64,000 nt of DNA from DAIQON01 sp036787835 (GTDB taxonomy: Bacteria > Patescibacteriota > Saccharimonadia > Saccharimonadales > UBA4665), in assembly GCA_036787835.1 (NCBI GenBank), contig DAIQON010000001.1, positions 257,804 through 321,803 of the forward strand, given 5' to 3'. The position numbers and the translations under genes were made by a program. A model generated the notes under the pieces. That model saw nothing but the letters and a program-made list of their open reading frames with translations, was not told where the DNA came from and searched no databases. Positions 51,995-61,384 of the stretch are shown one piece after another. The number at the start of each line of letters is the position of its first letter. Position 1 is the stretch's first letter.

Positions 51995-52468
51995 ATGGAT
52001 CAACAATTTTTAGTTAAAGAATGCAACGACCTTAATTCTACCAAGTTACTCGGGCAGACTATCGGTCACAATTTGCGTGGTGGTGAAATCATTGAGCTAA
52101 GTAGTGATCTTGGCGGAGGTAAGACGACACTCGTAAAAGCTATAGTTGAGGGGACGGGCAGTGAAGATCTAGTATCTAGTCCCAGTTTCACTATCTGTAA
52201 TCAATATAGGGCTAGCAATTTCACCATTTACCACTATGACTTTTACCGATTGACCGATCCAGGGATAATGAAACAAGAGCTTGAAGAAAATATTGCTGAT
52301 GATAGAGCAGTAATTATTATTGAATGGCCAGGTATTGTCGAGGGTGTATTGCCAAAAAATCGACTAAGCATCGACATTGAGGTAACAGGAGACGATGCTA
52401 GAAAGTTTCACTTTACCTTTAATCAAGATATAGAATACTTACTGAAAGATGTATATCTCAAAATATGA
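51995..52468 (+). CDS. tsaE: tRNA t6A synthesis ATPase TsaE
   Basis: 157 residues. Walker A LSSDLGGGKTTLVKAI (about 37-52), SPSFTICNQY, YHYDFYRL and VIIIEWPGIVEG. Needed with TsaB, TsaD and TsaC for t6A37. TATTAT is 7 nt before the ATG. It overlaps tsaB by 4 nt. Confidence 0.95.
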   Translation: MDQQFLVKECNDLNSTKLLGQTIGHNLRGGEIIELSSDLGGGKTTLVKAIVEGTGSEDLVSSPSFTICNQYRASNFTIYHYDFYRLTDPGIMKQELEENIADDRAVIIIEWPGIVEGVLPKNRLSIDIEVTGDDARKFHFTFNQDIEYLLKDVYLKI

Positions 52469-52857
52469 ATATATTGATAATCAGAACCGATAAACCAGAA
52501 GCCGAGATTGGGCTGTATAAGGATGATGAGCAGTTAGCGTATATTTCTTATGAAGCTCATCGAATACTAGCAGAAACAGTTCATAGAAAAATCGAATCAA
52601 TGCTTAGCGGGGTGGCAATGACCTGGCAAAGTATTGAAGGCATAGTCTGCTATAAAGGTCCAGGTAGTTTTACTGGACTTCGAATCGGCCTGAGTATGGC
52701 CAATGCACTAGCAAGCAGTCTGTCGATACCGATTATCGGTTCCAGTGGCAGTGATTGGATAGAAGACGGAATTAGTGGACTATTAAAAGGGGAAGATGAA
52801 AAACTAGTTTTACCTGAATATGGCGCTGATCCTCATATTACTATTCAGAAAAAGTAG
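52465..52857 (+). CDS. tsaB: TsaB, short form
   Basis: 130 residues against about 230 in E. coli. The ASKHA N-half is present (ILIIRTDKPEAEIGLY, IEGIVCYKGPGSFTGLRIGL, MANALASSLSIPIIG). The C-terminal half is reduced to VLPEYGADPHI. TsaB scaffolds TsaD and TsaE. The loss may be a lineage trait. The next 220 nt hold a repeated ATTAATTGAT and a GGGAGG for rny but no gene. Confidence 0.85.
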   Translation: MNILIIRTDKPEAEIGLYKDDEQLAYISYEAHRILAETVHRKIESMLSGVAMTWQSIEGIVCYKGPGSFTGLRIGLSMANALASSLSIPIIGSSGSDWIEDGISGLLKGEDEKLVLPEYGADPHITIQKK

Positions 52858-53078
52858 CTTACTCCGGTAAGATTGGACATTAATTGATTGCGACAACACT
52901 AATAAGGCTGTATATTAATTGATAGGAATTATCGATCTTATTTTGAGAGACGAAAAATCCGACAAATGTTACTTATTCTTATTTAATTAGATTATCAGAC
53001 AAGATTATTACAAGAACTAGAGAAGTGATAGCGATCGTTCTTAAATAGAATCTGTCTGCCATAAAAAAGGGAGGAAAT

Positions 53079-54587
53079 ATGCTTGCCATCGTACTAGCGA
53101 TTGTTGGGCTTGCTGTTGGCTTTGGAGCCAACGCTGTCATTACAAAAAACAGAATGGGTTCTGCCGAAATCAAAGCAGAGAAGGAATTAGAGAAAGCTAA
53201 AAAAGAAGCGGCCAAATTGGTTGATCAGGCTCGTGAGGAGTCGAATAAGTCAGCAGATGAATTTAGAAAAGAAGAGCAGTCACGTCGCAAAGAACTAAAA
53301 GATATTGAGCAGCGTCTAGTCACTCGTGAAGAGGCATTAGACAAGAAACTTGATGATCTGGATAAGCGAAACGAACGTCTTCGTGCAAGCGAAGATGAGA
53401 TTGATCAGTTAAAAAACGAGATCAGAGACATTCGCGTTAAGCAGCAAGAAAAGTTGGAAAAGATTGCCAAACTGACTAAAGCTGAGGCTGCAGATAAATT
53501 GATGCAAATGACCGAGAGAGACATCAAAGATGATCTACTGGGCCTTGTTAATAAGCTACAAAATGAAGCAAAAGATAATGCCGAAGAGCAAGCGGGCCTA
53601 ATCATCACGACAGCTATGGAGCGAATGGCAAGTGAAGTTACTGCTGAGCGAACCATATCTAGCGTTAAGCTTGAAGATGAAGAAATGAAGGGTCGTATTA
53701 TTGGTAAAGAAGGTCGCAATATTCAAGCACTCCAAAAAGCTACTGGTGTCGATATCATGGTTGATGATACCCCGGGTTATGTTGTCTTAAGCAGCTTTGA
53801 TCCTGTAAGACGTGAGGTTGCCAGGCAGGCTCTAGAGATGTTAATGAAGGATGGTCGAATTCATCCTGGACGAATTGAAGAAGTTGTTGAGAAAGCACAG
53901 AAGAATGTAGAAAAGGATGTCTTAAGAGCAGGTGAAGACGCGGCTCGTGAAATCGGCATCATCGGTATTCCAAAAGAAATTCTTCACTTGCTAGGCGAAC
54001 TTAAGTTCCGAACAAGTTATGGCCAAAACGTACTTAAGCATTCTACCGAGATGGCGCATATTGCTGGAATGATTGCTGAAGAAGTTGGGGCCGATGTTAA
54101 AACAGCGAAGTATGCAGCCTTGGTACATGACCTAGGCAAAGCATTAACGCATAAAGTCGAAGGAAAACACCACCATATATCTGGTGAGGTCCTTCGTAAA
54201 TATGGGGCACCAGAAAATGTTGCACTTGCCGCCGAGCAACATCACGACGATATGGAAGCAACAAGCGTAGAAGCCTTAATTATACGAGTCGTAGATGCAA
54301 TTAGTGCATCCAGGCCAGGTGCTAGGAATATTAGCGCCGAGAACTTTGTAGAGCGAATGAAAGAGCTAGAGAATGTAGCTAATAGCTTCAATGGAATAGA
54401 AAAGTCTTACGCTATCAGTGCTGGCCGAGAAGTACGAGTATTCGTTAGTCCTAAGGCAATAGATGATCTATCGGCCATCAAATTAGCTCGTGATATAGCC
54501 ACAAAGATTGAGTCGACTATGCAATATCCTGGGACTATTAAGGTTAACGTTATTCGTGAAACCAGGGCAGTTGAGTTCGCCAAGTAA
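53079..54587 (+). CDS. rny: Ribonuclease Y
   Basis: 502 residues. N-terminal membrane helix (LAIVLAIVGLAVGFGANAVI), long coiled coil, KH domain (MKGRIIGKEGRNIQALQKATGVD) and HD domain (YAALVHDLGKALTH). It starts mRNA decay at the membrane. GGGAGG is 6 nt before the ATG. Confidence 0.97.
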   Translation: MLAIVLAIVGLAVGFGANAVITKNRMGSAEIKAEKELEKAKKEAAKLVDQAREESNKSADEFRKEEQSRRKELKDIEQRLVTREEALDKKLDDLDKRNERLRASEDEIDQLKNEIRDIRVKQQEKLEKIAKLTKAEAADKLMQMTERDIKDDLLGLVNKLQNEAKDNAEEQAGLIITTAMERMASEVTAERTISSVKLEDEEMKGRIIGKEGRNIQALQKATGVDIMVDDTPGYVVLSSFDPVRREVARQALEMLMKDGRIHPGRIEEVVEKAQKNVEKDVLRAGEDAAREIGIIGIPKEILHLLGELKFRTSYGQNVLKHSTEMAHIAGMIAEEVGADVKTAKYAALVHDLGKALTHKVEGKHHHISGEVLRKYGAPENVALAAEQHHDDMEATSVEALIIRVVDAISASRPGARNISAENFVERMKELENVANSFNGIEKSYAISAGREVRVFVSPKAIDDLSAIKLARDIATKIESTMQYPGTIKVNVIRETRAVEFAK

Positions 54588-54601
54588 GAGATAGGCAAAT
54601 A

Positions 54602-55402
54602 ATGAGGCTTTTATATATCGGTGACATCATGGGTGATCTTGGTGTCGATACCGTTAGAAAAGTATTGCCTCAAGTAAAGAAAGATGAAAAGCCTGATTTT
54701 GTTGTCGCACAAGTTGAAAACGTAAGTTCTGGAAAGGGAATAACAGTAAGTGACTTTAGCACTTTAAAAACCCTAGGCATAGATTTCTGTACTGGTGGAA
54801 ATTGGAGTCTATATTTACCGGATATTTATCCTAGCTTAAAGGACCCAAACCAGCCAATTATTAGACCAGCAAACTATCCCGAAGGTACTGCAGGACTTGG
54901 CTATAAGTATCTTGATACGCCAAAAGGCAAGGTACTTATCATTAGCCTACTTGGTAAAATAGTTGGCAAAGATGCTGATCTAACTATGGATAATCCGCTT
55001 CTAATAATAGACAAGATACTGAACAAAGAAGCTGAAGTTCCTAAAATAGCTATAGTAGTAAACTTCCATGGGGACTACTCGAGCGAGAAAGTAGTTATTG
55101 GGCACTACTTAGACGGCAAGGTAACTGCAGTTATCGGTGACCATTGGCATGTTCCGACTGCTGATGCACGTATTTTACCCAATTCAACTGCCCATATAAC
55201 GGATGTGGGCATGTGTGGCTCTCTGGACTCATCGCTTGGAGTAAAACTAGAGCCTATCTATACTCGGTGGCGAAATAGCGTTCAAACCAGAAACGATCTA
55301 GAGACGAGCGGGCCTACTCAGTTCAATGCAGTACTAATTGATTTTGACGAAAAGACCAACTTAGCAACCAAAATTAAACAAATCCGTATTGTACAAGATT
55401 GA
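54602..55402 (+). CDS. ymdB: YmdB-family metallophosphoesterase
   Basis: 266 residues, the TIGR00282/YmdB family, 14 nt after rny as in Firmicutes. Metal ligands are in place: Asp8 (IGDIMG), Glu39-Asn40 (QVENVSSG), Asn67 (GGNWSL), His in NFHGDYSSEK, and HxH in GDHWHVPTAD. The residue after Asn67 is Trp where most have His. Acts on cyclic nucleotides in Bacillus. Confidence 0.9.
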   Translation: MRLLYIGDIMGDLGVDTVRKVLPQVKKDEKPDFVVAQVENVSSGKGITVSDFSTLKTLGIDFCTGGNWSLYLPDIYPSLKDPNQPIIRPANYPEGTAGLGYKYLDTPKGKVLIISLLGKIVGKDADLTMDNPLLIIDKILNKEAEVPKIAIVVNFHGDYSSEKVVIGHYLDGKVTAVIGDHWHVPTADARILPNSTAHITDVGMCGSLDSSLGVKLEPIYTRWRNSVQTRNDLETSGPTQFNAVLIDFDEKTNLATKIKQIRIVQD

Positions 55403-55452
55403 TAATAGTTGGCAATCTACCCCTATTAGCTTATAATATACCGCTATATGAT

Positions 55453-55529
55453 CGGGGTGTGGCGCAGTTGGCTAGCGCGCCGCGTTTGGGACGCGGAGGT
55501 CGGAGGTTCGAGTCCTCTCACCCCGACCA
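55453..55529 (+). tRNA. tRNA-Pro (TGG)
   Basis: 77 nt with CCA. Acceptor CGGGGTG/CACCCCG, anticodon stem CCGCG/CGCGG around TTTGGGA, T-arm GGAGG-TTCGAGT-CCTCT. The second serine recombinase gene ends inside it. Confidence 0.96.
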
Positions 55530-57187
55530 GAGTCGAAATCATTGACACTAAGGAACCCTGCATAGGGTTCTTTTAGTTTTATATCTACTACTTCCCATCT
55601 GGTAATCTTGTTTTTTGGCGGCACAAGTTCACCCTTTAAAACTAGGTTCGAGATGAACTTTTCAAGGATTTTATTAAAGACCGTAATGCTTTTTGTTGAC
55701 CGAAGTAAATCACTCACATTATCGAATAGTTCGAGATACTTTTCGTAAGTTGGAATTACGGTTTTTAATCGCTCTTGTTCTGATTTTGCAATCTTAAAAG
55801 CCTTATTGAGCTTCTTTAGTTCAGCTTTGTAGTCTTTCAAATCGTCTTTGTAGTGTTCGGCTAAGTCTTTGTCCTCACCCGCTACTATTTGCTTTGCACG
55901 ATTGTACTCACGTCGAGTATCGGTAATTTGCTTATTAAGTGAATTAACAATGGAGTAAAGCTGCTTTAGTCGAGCAGTTCTGCTCTCGGCTACTTCTTCG
56001 GCGTAGTTCTCGTAATTAGTCTTAGTGGTGAAGCGATACTTGTCGAGATAGTCTATTGCATAATCGGTAATAACTTTTGCCCTCGGACCTTTATTCTTCA
56101 TCTTGCAGCCATCGGTTTCACAGCGATAACGATAGTAGTTGACGTCCTTTTTAACCGTAATGCCTGATGATAGCGACTTACCGCAAGACTTACAGAATAC
56201 TTTGCCCAACAGTAGATTTGCTTTCACTTTATCAGTGGGCGCAGTTATAGCGGACTTGAACTTGCTGGACATAAAGTCCTTGGCTTGGTTGATTTTCAGA
56301 AAGTCGGCAGCGTCTATCGCTGGTATGAAGTCATATATTTCCCCTAGCTTCACAACACCACCGCTATAACGAATAATTCCTGCATACGTTGGATCGCTTA
56401 AAAGGCTTGATACGCTGTCTTTATCCCAGTGGTAAGGAAAGTGACCCTCCTGCTTGTATTTGAATACTTTGTAGTCGCTTCTGTCATTCAAATAACGCAT
56501 GATGTCAACTTGAGTCTTGCCTCCTATACGCATATCGAAAGCATGTTTGATAATATTATAGTTTTCGCCGTCGGGGTACAGCCGACCCTTTTCAGTTTTA
56601 AGGTAGCCGTGTAAGAAACTGCGTAGGAACTTACCGCTAAGTGTCTTACGTTTGTTACCCCGTGTCACCACTTCGCTTTGGTGCTCTGAAAATTGCTTCG
56701 CCAAAACAAAGGAAATACCAAGAAGCATTTTACCTGAGGGGTTATTTTCGAACTGCGAGGTAGCGAAACGTAAATCTTTGATGATACCCTTATCAAGCAA
56801 GTCAATAATTTCGCCAGCTTCTTTCATATTGCGAGCTAGTCTGTCTGGGTGGTAAGCTATGATGCCGTCATATTTGCCACTAATGACATCATCAAGCATT
56901 CTGCGAAACAAGGGTCGTATGTCAGGTTCTTTAGCTGAACCATCTTCTTTAAGAATGTCATTTTCATCGAGTGATACACCATCATGTCCAACTACTCGCT
57001 CCAAGCAATCGGCTATTTGGTCTTCTTTCGACTTTACCTGTCTAGTTTCGTCAGTCGTTGACTTACGGGCATACAAAACATAGCGTAGGTTCTCTGGCTT
57101 GTATAAGTCTTCCTCTGCTTGAGTGGAAGATTTAAGCATTTCAAAAAGTTGCTCAAGAGGGCTGCTGTTTGGTGCTAAGTCAGACAT
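55472..57187 (-). CDS. Large serine recombinase (integrase of element 2)
   Basis: 571 residues. Resolvase domain with YARKST (Ser nucleophile near residue 43) and YHPDRLARNMKEAGEI; Recombinase domain (KRKTLSGKFLRSFLHGYLK, PTYAGIIRYSGG); zinc ribbon (CKSCGKSL ... CETDGCKM); then a long coiled coil. The last 20 residues (GERTRTSDLRVPNAAR) are antisense tRNA-Pro. Not close to the first integrase by eye. Element 2's far end is outside the window. Confidence 0.93.
   Translation of the reverse strand: MSDLAPNSSPLEQLFEMLKSSTQAEEDLYKPENLRYVLYARKSTTDETRQVKSKEDQIADCLERVVGHDGVSLDENDILKEDGSAKEPDIRPLFRRMLDDVISGKYDGIIAYHPDRLARNMKEAGEIIDLLDKGIIKDLRFATSQFENNPSGKMLLGISFVLAKQFSEHQSEVVTRGNKRKTLSGKFLRSFLHGYLKTEKGRLYPDGENYNIIKHAFDMRIGGKTQVDIMRYLNDRSDYKVFKYKQEGHFPYHWDKDSVSSLLSDPTYAGIIRYSGGVVKLGEIYDFIPAIDAADFLKINQAKDFMSSKFKSAITAPTDKVKANLLLGKVFCKSCGKSLSSGITVKKDVNYYRYRCETDGCKMKNKGPRAKVITDYAIDYLDKYRFTTKTNYENYAEEVAESRTARLKQLYSIVNSLNKQITDTRREYNRAKQIVAGEDKDLAEHYKDDLKDYKAELKKLNKAFKIAKSEQERLKTVIPTYEKYLELFDNVSDLLRSTKSITVFNKILEKFISNLVLKGELVPPKNKITRWEVVDIKLKEPYAGFLSVNDFDSGRGERTRTSDLRVPNAAR
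55551..55580 (+). terminator. Terminator of tRNA-Pro
   Basis: GAACCCT/AGGGTTC, 7 bp, 4-base loop and TTTTAGTTTT. It lies inside the recombinase reading frame on the other strand, as at tRNA-fMet. Confidence 0.85.
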
Positions 57188-57255
57188 GATTACATTGTAC
57201 TATTGAACGGCTGTCATAATTAGTAGTAGAGGTTAATACAGAAAAAAGGAGTTAT

Positions 57256-57489
57256 ATGGCAATAAAAAAGTCGAGGGGACGACCTACGAAAGTTACCATG
57301 CGTACAGTCATTAAGTTGGCTGACTTGATACAGCACAACTACAACATCAGTGATGCTACTAAGCTATGTGGCATATCTAGGAACACTTACTACCGATACG
57401 TGAATACCGAAGTAGTATTCGCCGAAACAATGGCTACCGCTCATACTAATAAGACTAAGGTCGTGTGGAATTTTGTGACAACTCTCTGA
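57256..57489 (+). CDS. Small helix-turn-helix protein of element 2
   Basis: 77 residues: KKSRGRPTKVTMRTVIKLADL, then a resolvase/terminase-type HTH (ISDATKLCGISRNTYYRYVN). Related phage and element proteins usually go on for another 60 residues, so the C-terminus may be cut. AAGGAG is 4-5 nt before the ATG. Divergent from the recombinase; a repressor or directionality factor is plausible. Confidence 0.7.
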   Translation: MAIKKSRGRPTKVTMRTVIKLADLIQHNYNISDATKLCGISRNTYYRYVNTEVVFAETMATAHTNKTKVVWNFVTTL

Positions 57490-57771
57490 AAACTAGCACG
57501 CTTTAGCTAGATTTTTAAGAGTTTTGGTGTCACATAATTCGGTAGTGAGTAATGGAAAAATGGCGTTGAGGGTCGTAATATCCAGAAAAAATCATATCCG
57601 TTCTTGCTACGGTTCTCAGATACGCTTTCAGTGAACGAGTTTAGTGTCTTTGGAGAGACATGGAGAGGGGTCTAGGATCGCTTCCTCTGGCAGACTTGAG
57701 TGGAAATATACTCCGCGAAACAAATTGCTAAAGCTGACCTCTAAGCGCTTAGCCACGTACAGAGGCAAACA
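57490..57771. other. Intergenic stretch without a recognised gene
   Basis: No ORF with plausible coding character on either strand, no tRNA and no repeat seen. A short open segment (FLLRFSDTLSVNEFS) has no start or family. Confidence 0.4.
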
Positions 57772-57800
57772 TTGACATAAACATGATAATAAAGTATAAT
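57772..57800 (+). promoter_or_regulatory. Consensus promoter of the TraB-like gene
   Basis: TTGACA (57772-57777), 17-nt spacer, TATAAT (57795-57800). The ATG at 57810 lies 9 nt after the -10, so the transcript begins at or within a base or two of it. Confidence 0.9.
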
Positions 57801-57809
57801 ACACCTAAT

Positions 57810-58859
57810 ATGCCAGAGTGGAAAGTTTCGACACCCATCGACACATTTGAGCATCCAGAAACAGGTTCACAGATTGACCTTGTTTCGGTGGTTCATGTAG
57901 GTACGCCTAGCTACTACAGGAAGCTGGGTAGTTATATCATGGGGAGACAAGACGACGGCTTTACTGTCCATTATGAAACAATCGCCTCAAGTGATGAAAC
58001 GATTGAGCCGACAACTCCCCTAGAGGCAATCAAGCAAAGAGTCCATGAAGCTAAAACAGATGCAAGTGCTGATAGCTATGTATCCGTAATTGTTCACTCT
58101 GGGTACACCATTCAAGAAAACTCTGATTTGTTTCATGATGCAAATAGCGAGAACCACGATATAACTGAGGCGGAATATGTTGGTCAATCAGGTCTTTTGA
58201 CCTTAGCGAGGGGCTTGATTGGCGAACGAAGACTACGACGTAAGTTAGAAAAGACCGCCGACAAAGGGTCTGAGGCGATGGACGAGTTTGTGTTTGGGGT
58301 CATCAAGCAAGGAGTAGATAAAGCAACGAGTGATAAGCAGCGGAATAAGCGGCATGACAAAGTCACTATCCAAGTACGCAATCAAGTAGCACTGGAAGGC
58401 GTCGATACTGCATTAGTAGATGATCCAGCAGCCAAGCTAGTACTGATTTGGGGCGTTGGCCACCTTGCGGGGTTGCAATCTGGTCTAATCGGTAGAGGAT
58501 ATGAACACACTAGCCGTCAAGAAACTGAAATAGCGGTGAACCGCGCTCAGTTAAAGCGTGATATTCAGAAACATGAGGTAGCTTTGCGACGGCAGCAAGC
58601 AAAGGTTGACCGACACCGAACAGTAGCTTTGGGTATTACAGGACGCCGCGAACAAACCCTCACGCAATTTGAAAGAGATAGATTAGCCAGACAAAAAGAA
58701 ACCCAAAAGTGGCTTGATGAAAGTCGGCAACGGTCAGCAGAACTGATGCAGCGACTTGAGCGGGAACGTAAGCAGCGAGAGCAACGTATATTCGGCACTC
58801 CTTTAGTTGACGACAAAAAACAAGGCAGACGATACTTGCCTTGGTTTAGTGCAAAATAA
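57810..58859 (+). CDS. TraB/PrgY/TIKI-like protein with C-terminal coiled coil
   Basis: 349 residues from MPEWKVST; the promoter fixes this start. The first 240 match the TIKI/TraB layout: LVSVVHVGTPSYYRKLGSYI with VHYE, and late LVLIWGVGHLAGLQSGLIGRG (the GxxH-type motif). Known members are metal-dependent proteases or pheromone inhibitors. The last 110 are an Arg/Gln-rich coiled coil. No signal peptide. Confidence 0.75.
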   Translation: MPEWKVSTPIDTFEHPETGSQIDLVSVVHVGTPSYYRKLGSYIMGRQDDGFTVHYETIASSDETIEPTTPLEAIKQRVHEAKTDASADSYVSVIVHSGYTIQENSDLFHDANSENHDITEAEYVGQSGLLTLARGLIGERRLRRKLEKTADKGSEAMDEFVFGVIKQGVDKATSDKQRNKRHDKVTIQVRNQVALEGVDTALVDDPAAKLVLIWGVGHLAGLQSGLIGRGYEHTSRQETEIAVNRAQLKRDIQKHEVALRRQQAKVDRHRTVALGITGRREQTLTQFERDRLARQKETQKWLDESRQRSAELMQRLERERKQREQRIFGTPLVDDKKQGRRYLPWFSAK

Positions 58860-58877
58860 CCTCAAACTTTATTATTG

Positions 58878-59049
58878 TATAATATGCCTATTAACAGGGG
58901 TGGGCGAGAAAAGTGTTAGCACTTGACAGGCACTTATGTTGCTAAAAATTAGGCTCTACCCCTGTTAGGGCAGGTCTTACAATCTCCATTGTGCGACATG
59001 ATTTTGTTTGTACTTGCACATTTATCACTAGAGCTAGATAATTACTCTC
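58878..59049 (+). promoter_or_regulatory. Promoter and hairpin leader before the DUF2000 gene
   Basis: TATAAT (58878-58883) puts the start near 58890. The leader opens with TAACAGGGGT (58892-58901), which pairs with ACCCCTGTTA (58958-58967), enclosing AAGTG-TTAG-CACTT (58911-58924). The remaining 80 nt before the ATG show nothing. The same end helix is seen before the 6074 gene in element 1. Confidence 0.5.
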
Positions 59050-59478
59050 ATGCAATACAATCCCACAACCCAACAATTTATTTGTGTAATTAACAAAAAG
59101 ATACCTGCTGGTAGAGTCTTAAATGCTTTAGGACACATGACGGCTGGACTCATAGCCCTACACGAAGACCATGAACCTTTGCGTTTTCAAACGTATGTAG
59201 ATAAAGATGGCACAGAACATCCTAGTATTTCAGATAACCCTTTTATCGTACTTAAAGCCGATAATGGTAATAAAATAAGAACATTGCGGAACAATCTAAT
59301 TGAAAAAGGTATTAAATTCACTGACTTCACTGACACTATGATTGAAGGAAATTATGCCGAGCAACATGACCGTACAGCAGCCACACCAGAGTTAGAACTT
59401 GAGTATCATGGCATTTGCTTCTTTATGAATGCTGCGGAGTCGCGTGAGTTGACTAAGAAGTTTTCACTTTATAGCTAG
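59050..59478 (+). CDS. DUF2000-family protein
   Basis: 142 residues: FICVINKKIPAGRVLNALGHMTAGL, NPFIVLKADNGNKIRTL and the end GICFFMNAAESRELTKKF. DUF2000 proteins have a peptidyl-tRNA-hydrolase-2-like fold; no catalytic role is proven. Preceded by a structured leader. Confidence 0.75.
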   Translation: MQYNPTTQQFICVINKKIPAGRVLNALGHMTAGLIALHEDHEPLRFQTYVDKDGTEHPSISDNPFIVLKADNGNKIRTLRNNLIEKGIKFTDFTDTMIEGNYAEQHDRTAATPELELEYHGICFFMNAAESRELTKKFSLYS

Positions 59479-59516
59479 TCATAATAAAGTTATGAGAAGC
59501 TCATTGTACTCAAGGT

Positions 59517-60302
59517 TCACAAGTATTTTGGCGTAGCGGTTATAACGGTGAAGCCATCATAAGGATTGCTTTTGTCTTGTGGGGTGAATACTTGGTCAAA
59601 GGTTAGGGTTGATAGCTTTATGGTCGCTTTCTTGTCATCTAGCTTTACTACAAATGGCACTATGTTGTTCATGTCTGGTAAATGTAGTGTTTTAGGCGGT
59701 ACTTTATCAAATTGGTCGCTGCTGCGGGTAAAAACCAGAACATCAAAGCCATTGAAGCCCAGTCTGTGCATACCAATGGTCATCATAACTTGGCGTTCGT
59801 TTTCCATGTCCCAGTCAGCCGTAAAGTTGAAGTTAGCACCCTTTGGAACGCCTAGAATATCAAGAACACTGAACTTTTGACCAGCACCACGCTCTATTGG
59901 CACGTCTGTTGCTCGTGTAGGCGCAAGCTCATCTTCGCTTGTCATGTCTCTGCTAATTAGTGTGCCTAGATGTTTAATGGTTTTTAAGTCGGCTAACGGT
60001 ATGCCAGCATTGTCCTTGTCATAGTTAATACTCAAGTTACCATCTTTCATCTTGGTATGTGATTGTCCAGTAGCATGAATTGTGGTGTGTTCAATTTCTG
60101 CGGGGGTGGTTATTTGGTCAAAGTGAATATCAAACGTGCTACCTGTTATTTCAATTTTGCCGACCTTACCACTAGTGCCATGCTTGTTTGGCTGCATTTG
60201 CAGCATGAGGCTCTCGTCTGACTTTTGTTGCCATAGACGGCATAGTAGGTAGTTCTTAGAACCCTCTTTTAGGAAAATGCGGTAGTACGGTGGCTTCGCC
60301 AT
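59517..60302 (-). CDS. Hypothetical protein
   Basis: 261 residues, soluble, beta-rich, no recognised motif. It follows aldolase 1 on the minus strand by 11 nt, so they form an operon. A linkage to PLP chemistry is inference from position. Confidence 0.65.
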   Translation of the reverse strand: MAKPPYYRIFLKEGSKNYLLCRLWQQKSDESLMLQMQPNKHGTSGKVGKIEITGSTFDIHFDQITTPAEIEHTTIHATGQSHTKMKDGNLSINYDKDNAGIPLADLKTIKHLGTLISRDMTSEDELAPTRATDVPIERGAGQKFSVLDILGVPKGANFNFTADWDMENERQVMMTIGMHRLGFNGFDVLVFTRSSDQFDKVPPKTLHLPDMNNIVPFVVKLDDKKATIKLSTLTFDQVFTPQDKSNPYDGFTVITATPKYL

Positions 60303-60313
60303 AGGTAAAATAA

Positions 60314-61357
60314 TTACTTATTTTGTAGCAAAGTTCCAGCATCATTTAGAAACTCGTCCACGTTTTCAGGCTTAGTCGCCCAAGAACAAACCAAGCGGAC
60401 TTTGGTTTTGGTGTCACTGACTTTACTCCACTTGTAAAAGCCATAGTCTTTGAGCAAGTTTTCCAACACGCCATTATCAAAGATGGGAAATATCTGGTTA
60501 GTACCTGGCTCTTGGTCAAACTCAATGCCTAGCTCTTTAAGCCCCATGTATAACCTAGTAGCTTGCGCATTGGCGTGTTCTGCCAATGTCAGCCATAAGT
60601 TGTCAGTATCAAAGAAGCGTGCAAACTGCTGTCCCATAAACCGACCTTTAGCCATTAGCCCACCCCGTTGCTTCATGTGATTGCGGAAGTTTGGCTTTAG
60701 TCCGTCATTAGCAATTATCATGGCTTCACCGTAAAGACCACCATCTTTTGTGCCACCAACATAAAACATATCTAAACCGAGCGCACCAAAGTTTTGAAGC
60801 GTTAGCCCAAGTTCCTTGTTAGCTATTGCCATAGCCAGCCGTGCGCCGTCGAGGTAAGTGTATAGTCCTTTGTCTTTGGCATGTTGAATAACTTCCTCTA
60901 GTTCAGCCCTTGTGTACGTTGTCCCTAGCTCGGTGGCTTGGGTTAAATACACAACTTGTGGCTTAACGGTATGCTCGTCTTCATAACGGGCAAGAGCTTC
61001 ATCAATACGGGCTGGTGTGAGCTTGCCATCAGGAGCTTCGACCCAGATAATTTTATGCCCTACAGCTTCTATCGCACCTGCTTCGTGGGTGTTAATATGC
61101 CCACTATCAGGTGAAATAACACCCTCAAACGGCTTAAGCATAGATACCAAACCTATAACATTAGCAATCGTGCCATTAGGCAGGAAATGAATATCAGCTT
61201 GTGGTAAATCAAAGGCTTCTTTAAGTCTATCTGCGCCTAGTTTGCAGTATTCATCATTACCGTAGCCTAGTTGCTGGTCTTCGTTGTGTTCAGCAATGTA
61301 CTTTAGGATTTCAGAGTGTACGCCCTCTGAATAGTCGTCATAGAAGCTGTATTTCAT
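60314..61357 (-). CDS. Threonine-aldolase-like PLP enzyme, copy 1
   Basis: 347 residues, beta-eliminating lyase family: YSEGVHSEILKYI, GHINTHEAGAIEA, YLDGARLAMAIA (Asp), PLP Lys in YVGGTKDGGLYG (about 203), and NHMKQRGGLMAKGR. Cleaves beta-hydroxy amino acids to glycine and an aldehyde. Close to copy 2 at 62112, roughly four-fifths identical by eye. Confidence 0.9.
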   Translation of the reverse strand: MKYSFYDDYSEGVHSEILKYIAEHNEDQQLGYGNDEYCKLGADRLKEAFDLPQADIHFLPNGTIANVIGLVSMLKPFEGVISPDSGHINTHEAGAIEAVGHKIIWVEAPDGKLTPARIDEALARYEDEHTVKPQVVYLTQATELGTTYTRAELEEVIQHAKDKGLYTYLDGARLAMAIANKELGLTLQNFGALGLDMFYVGGTKDGGLYGEAMIIANDGLKPNFRNHMKQRGGLMAKGRFMGQQFARFFDTDNLWLTLAEHANAQATRLYMGLKELGIEFDQEPGTNQIFPIFDNGVLENLLKDYGFYKWSKVSDTKTKVRLVCSWATKPENVDEFLNDAGTLLQNK

Positions 61358-61384
61358 AACCCCAATTTTAACAGGTTAGCCGTG

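Noticed and set aside
57490..57771. Coding remnant FLLRFSDTLSVNEFS
   Set aside because: No start codon, stops on both sides and no family likeness.
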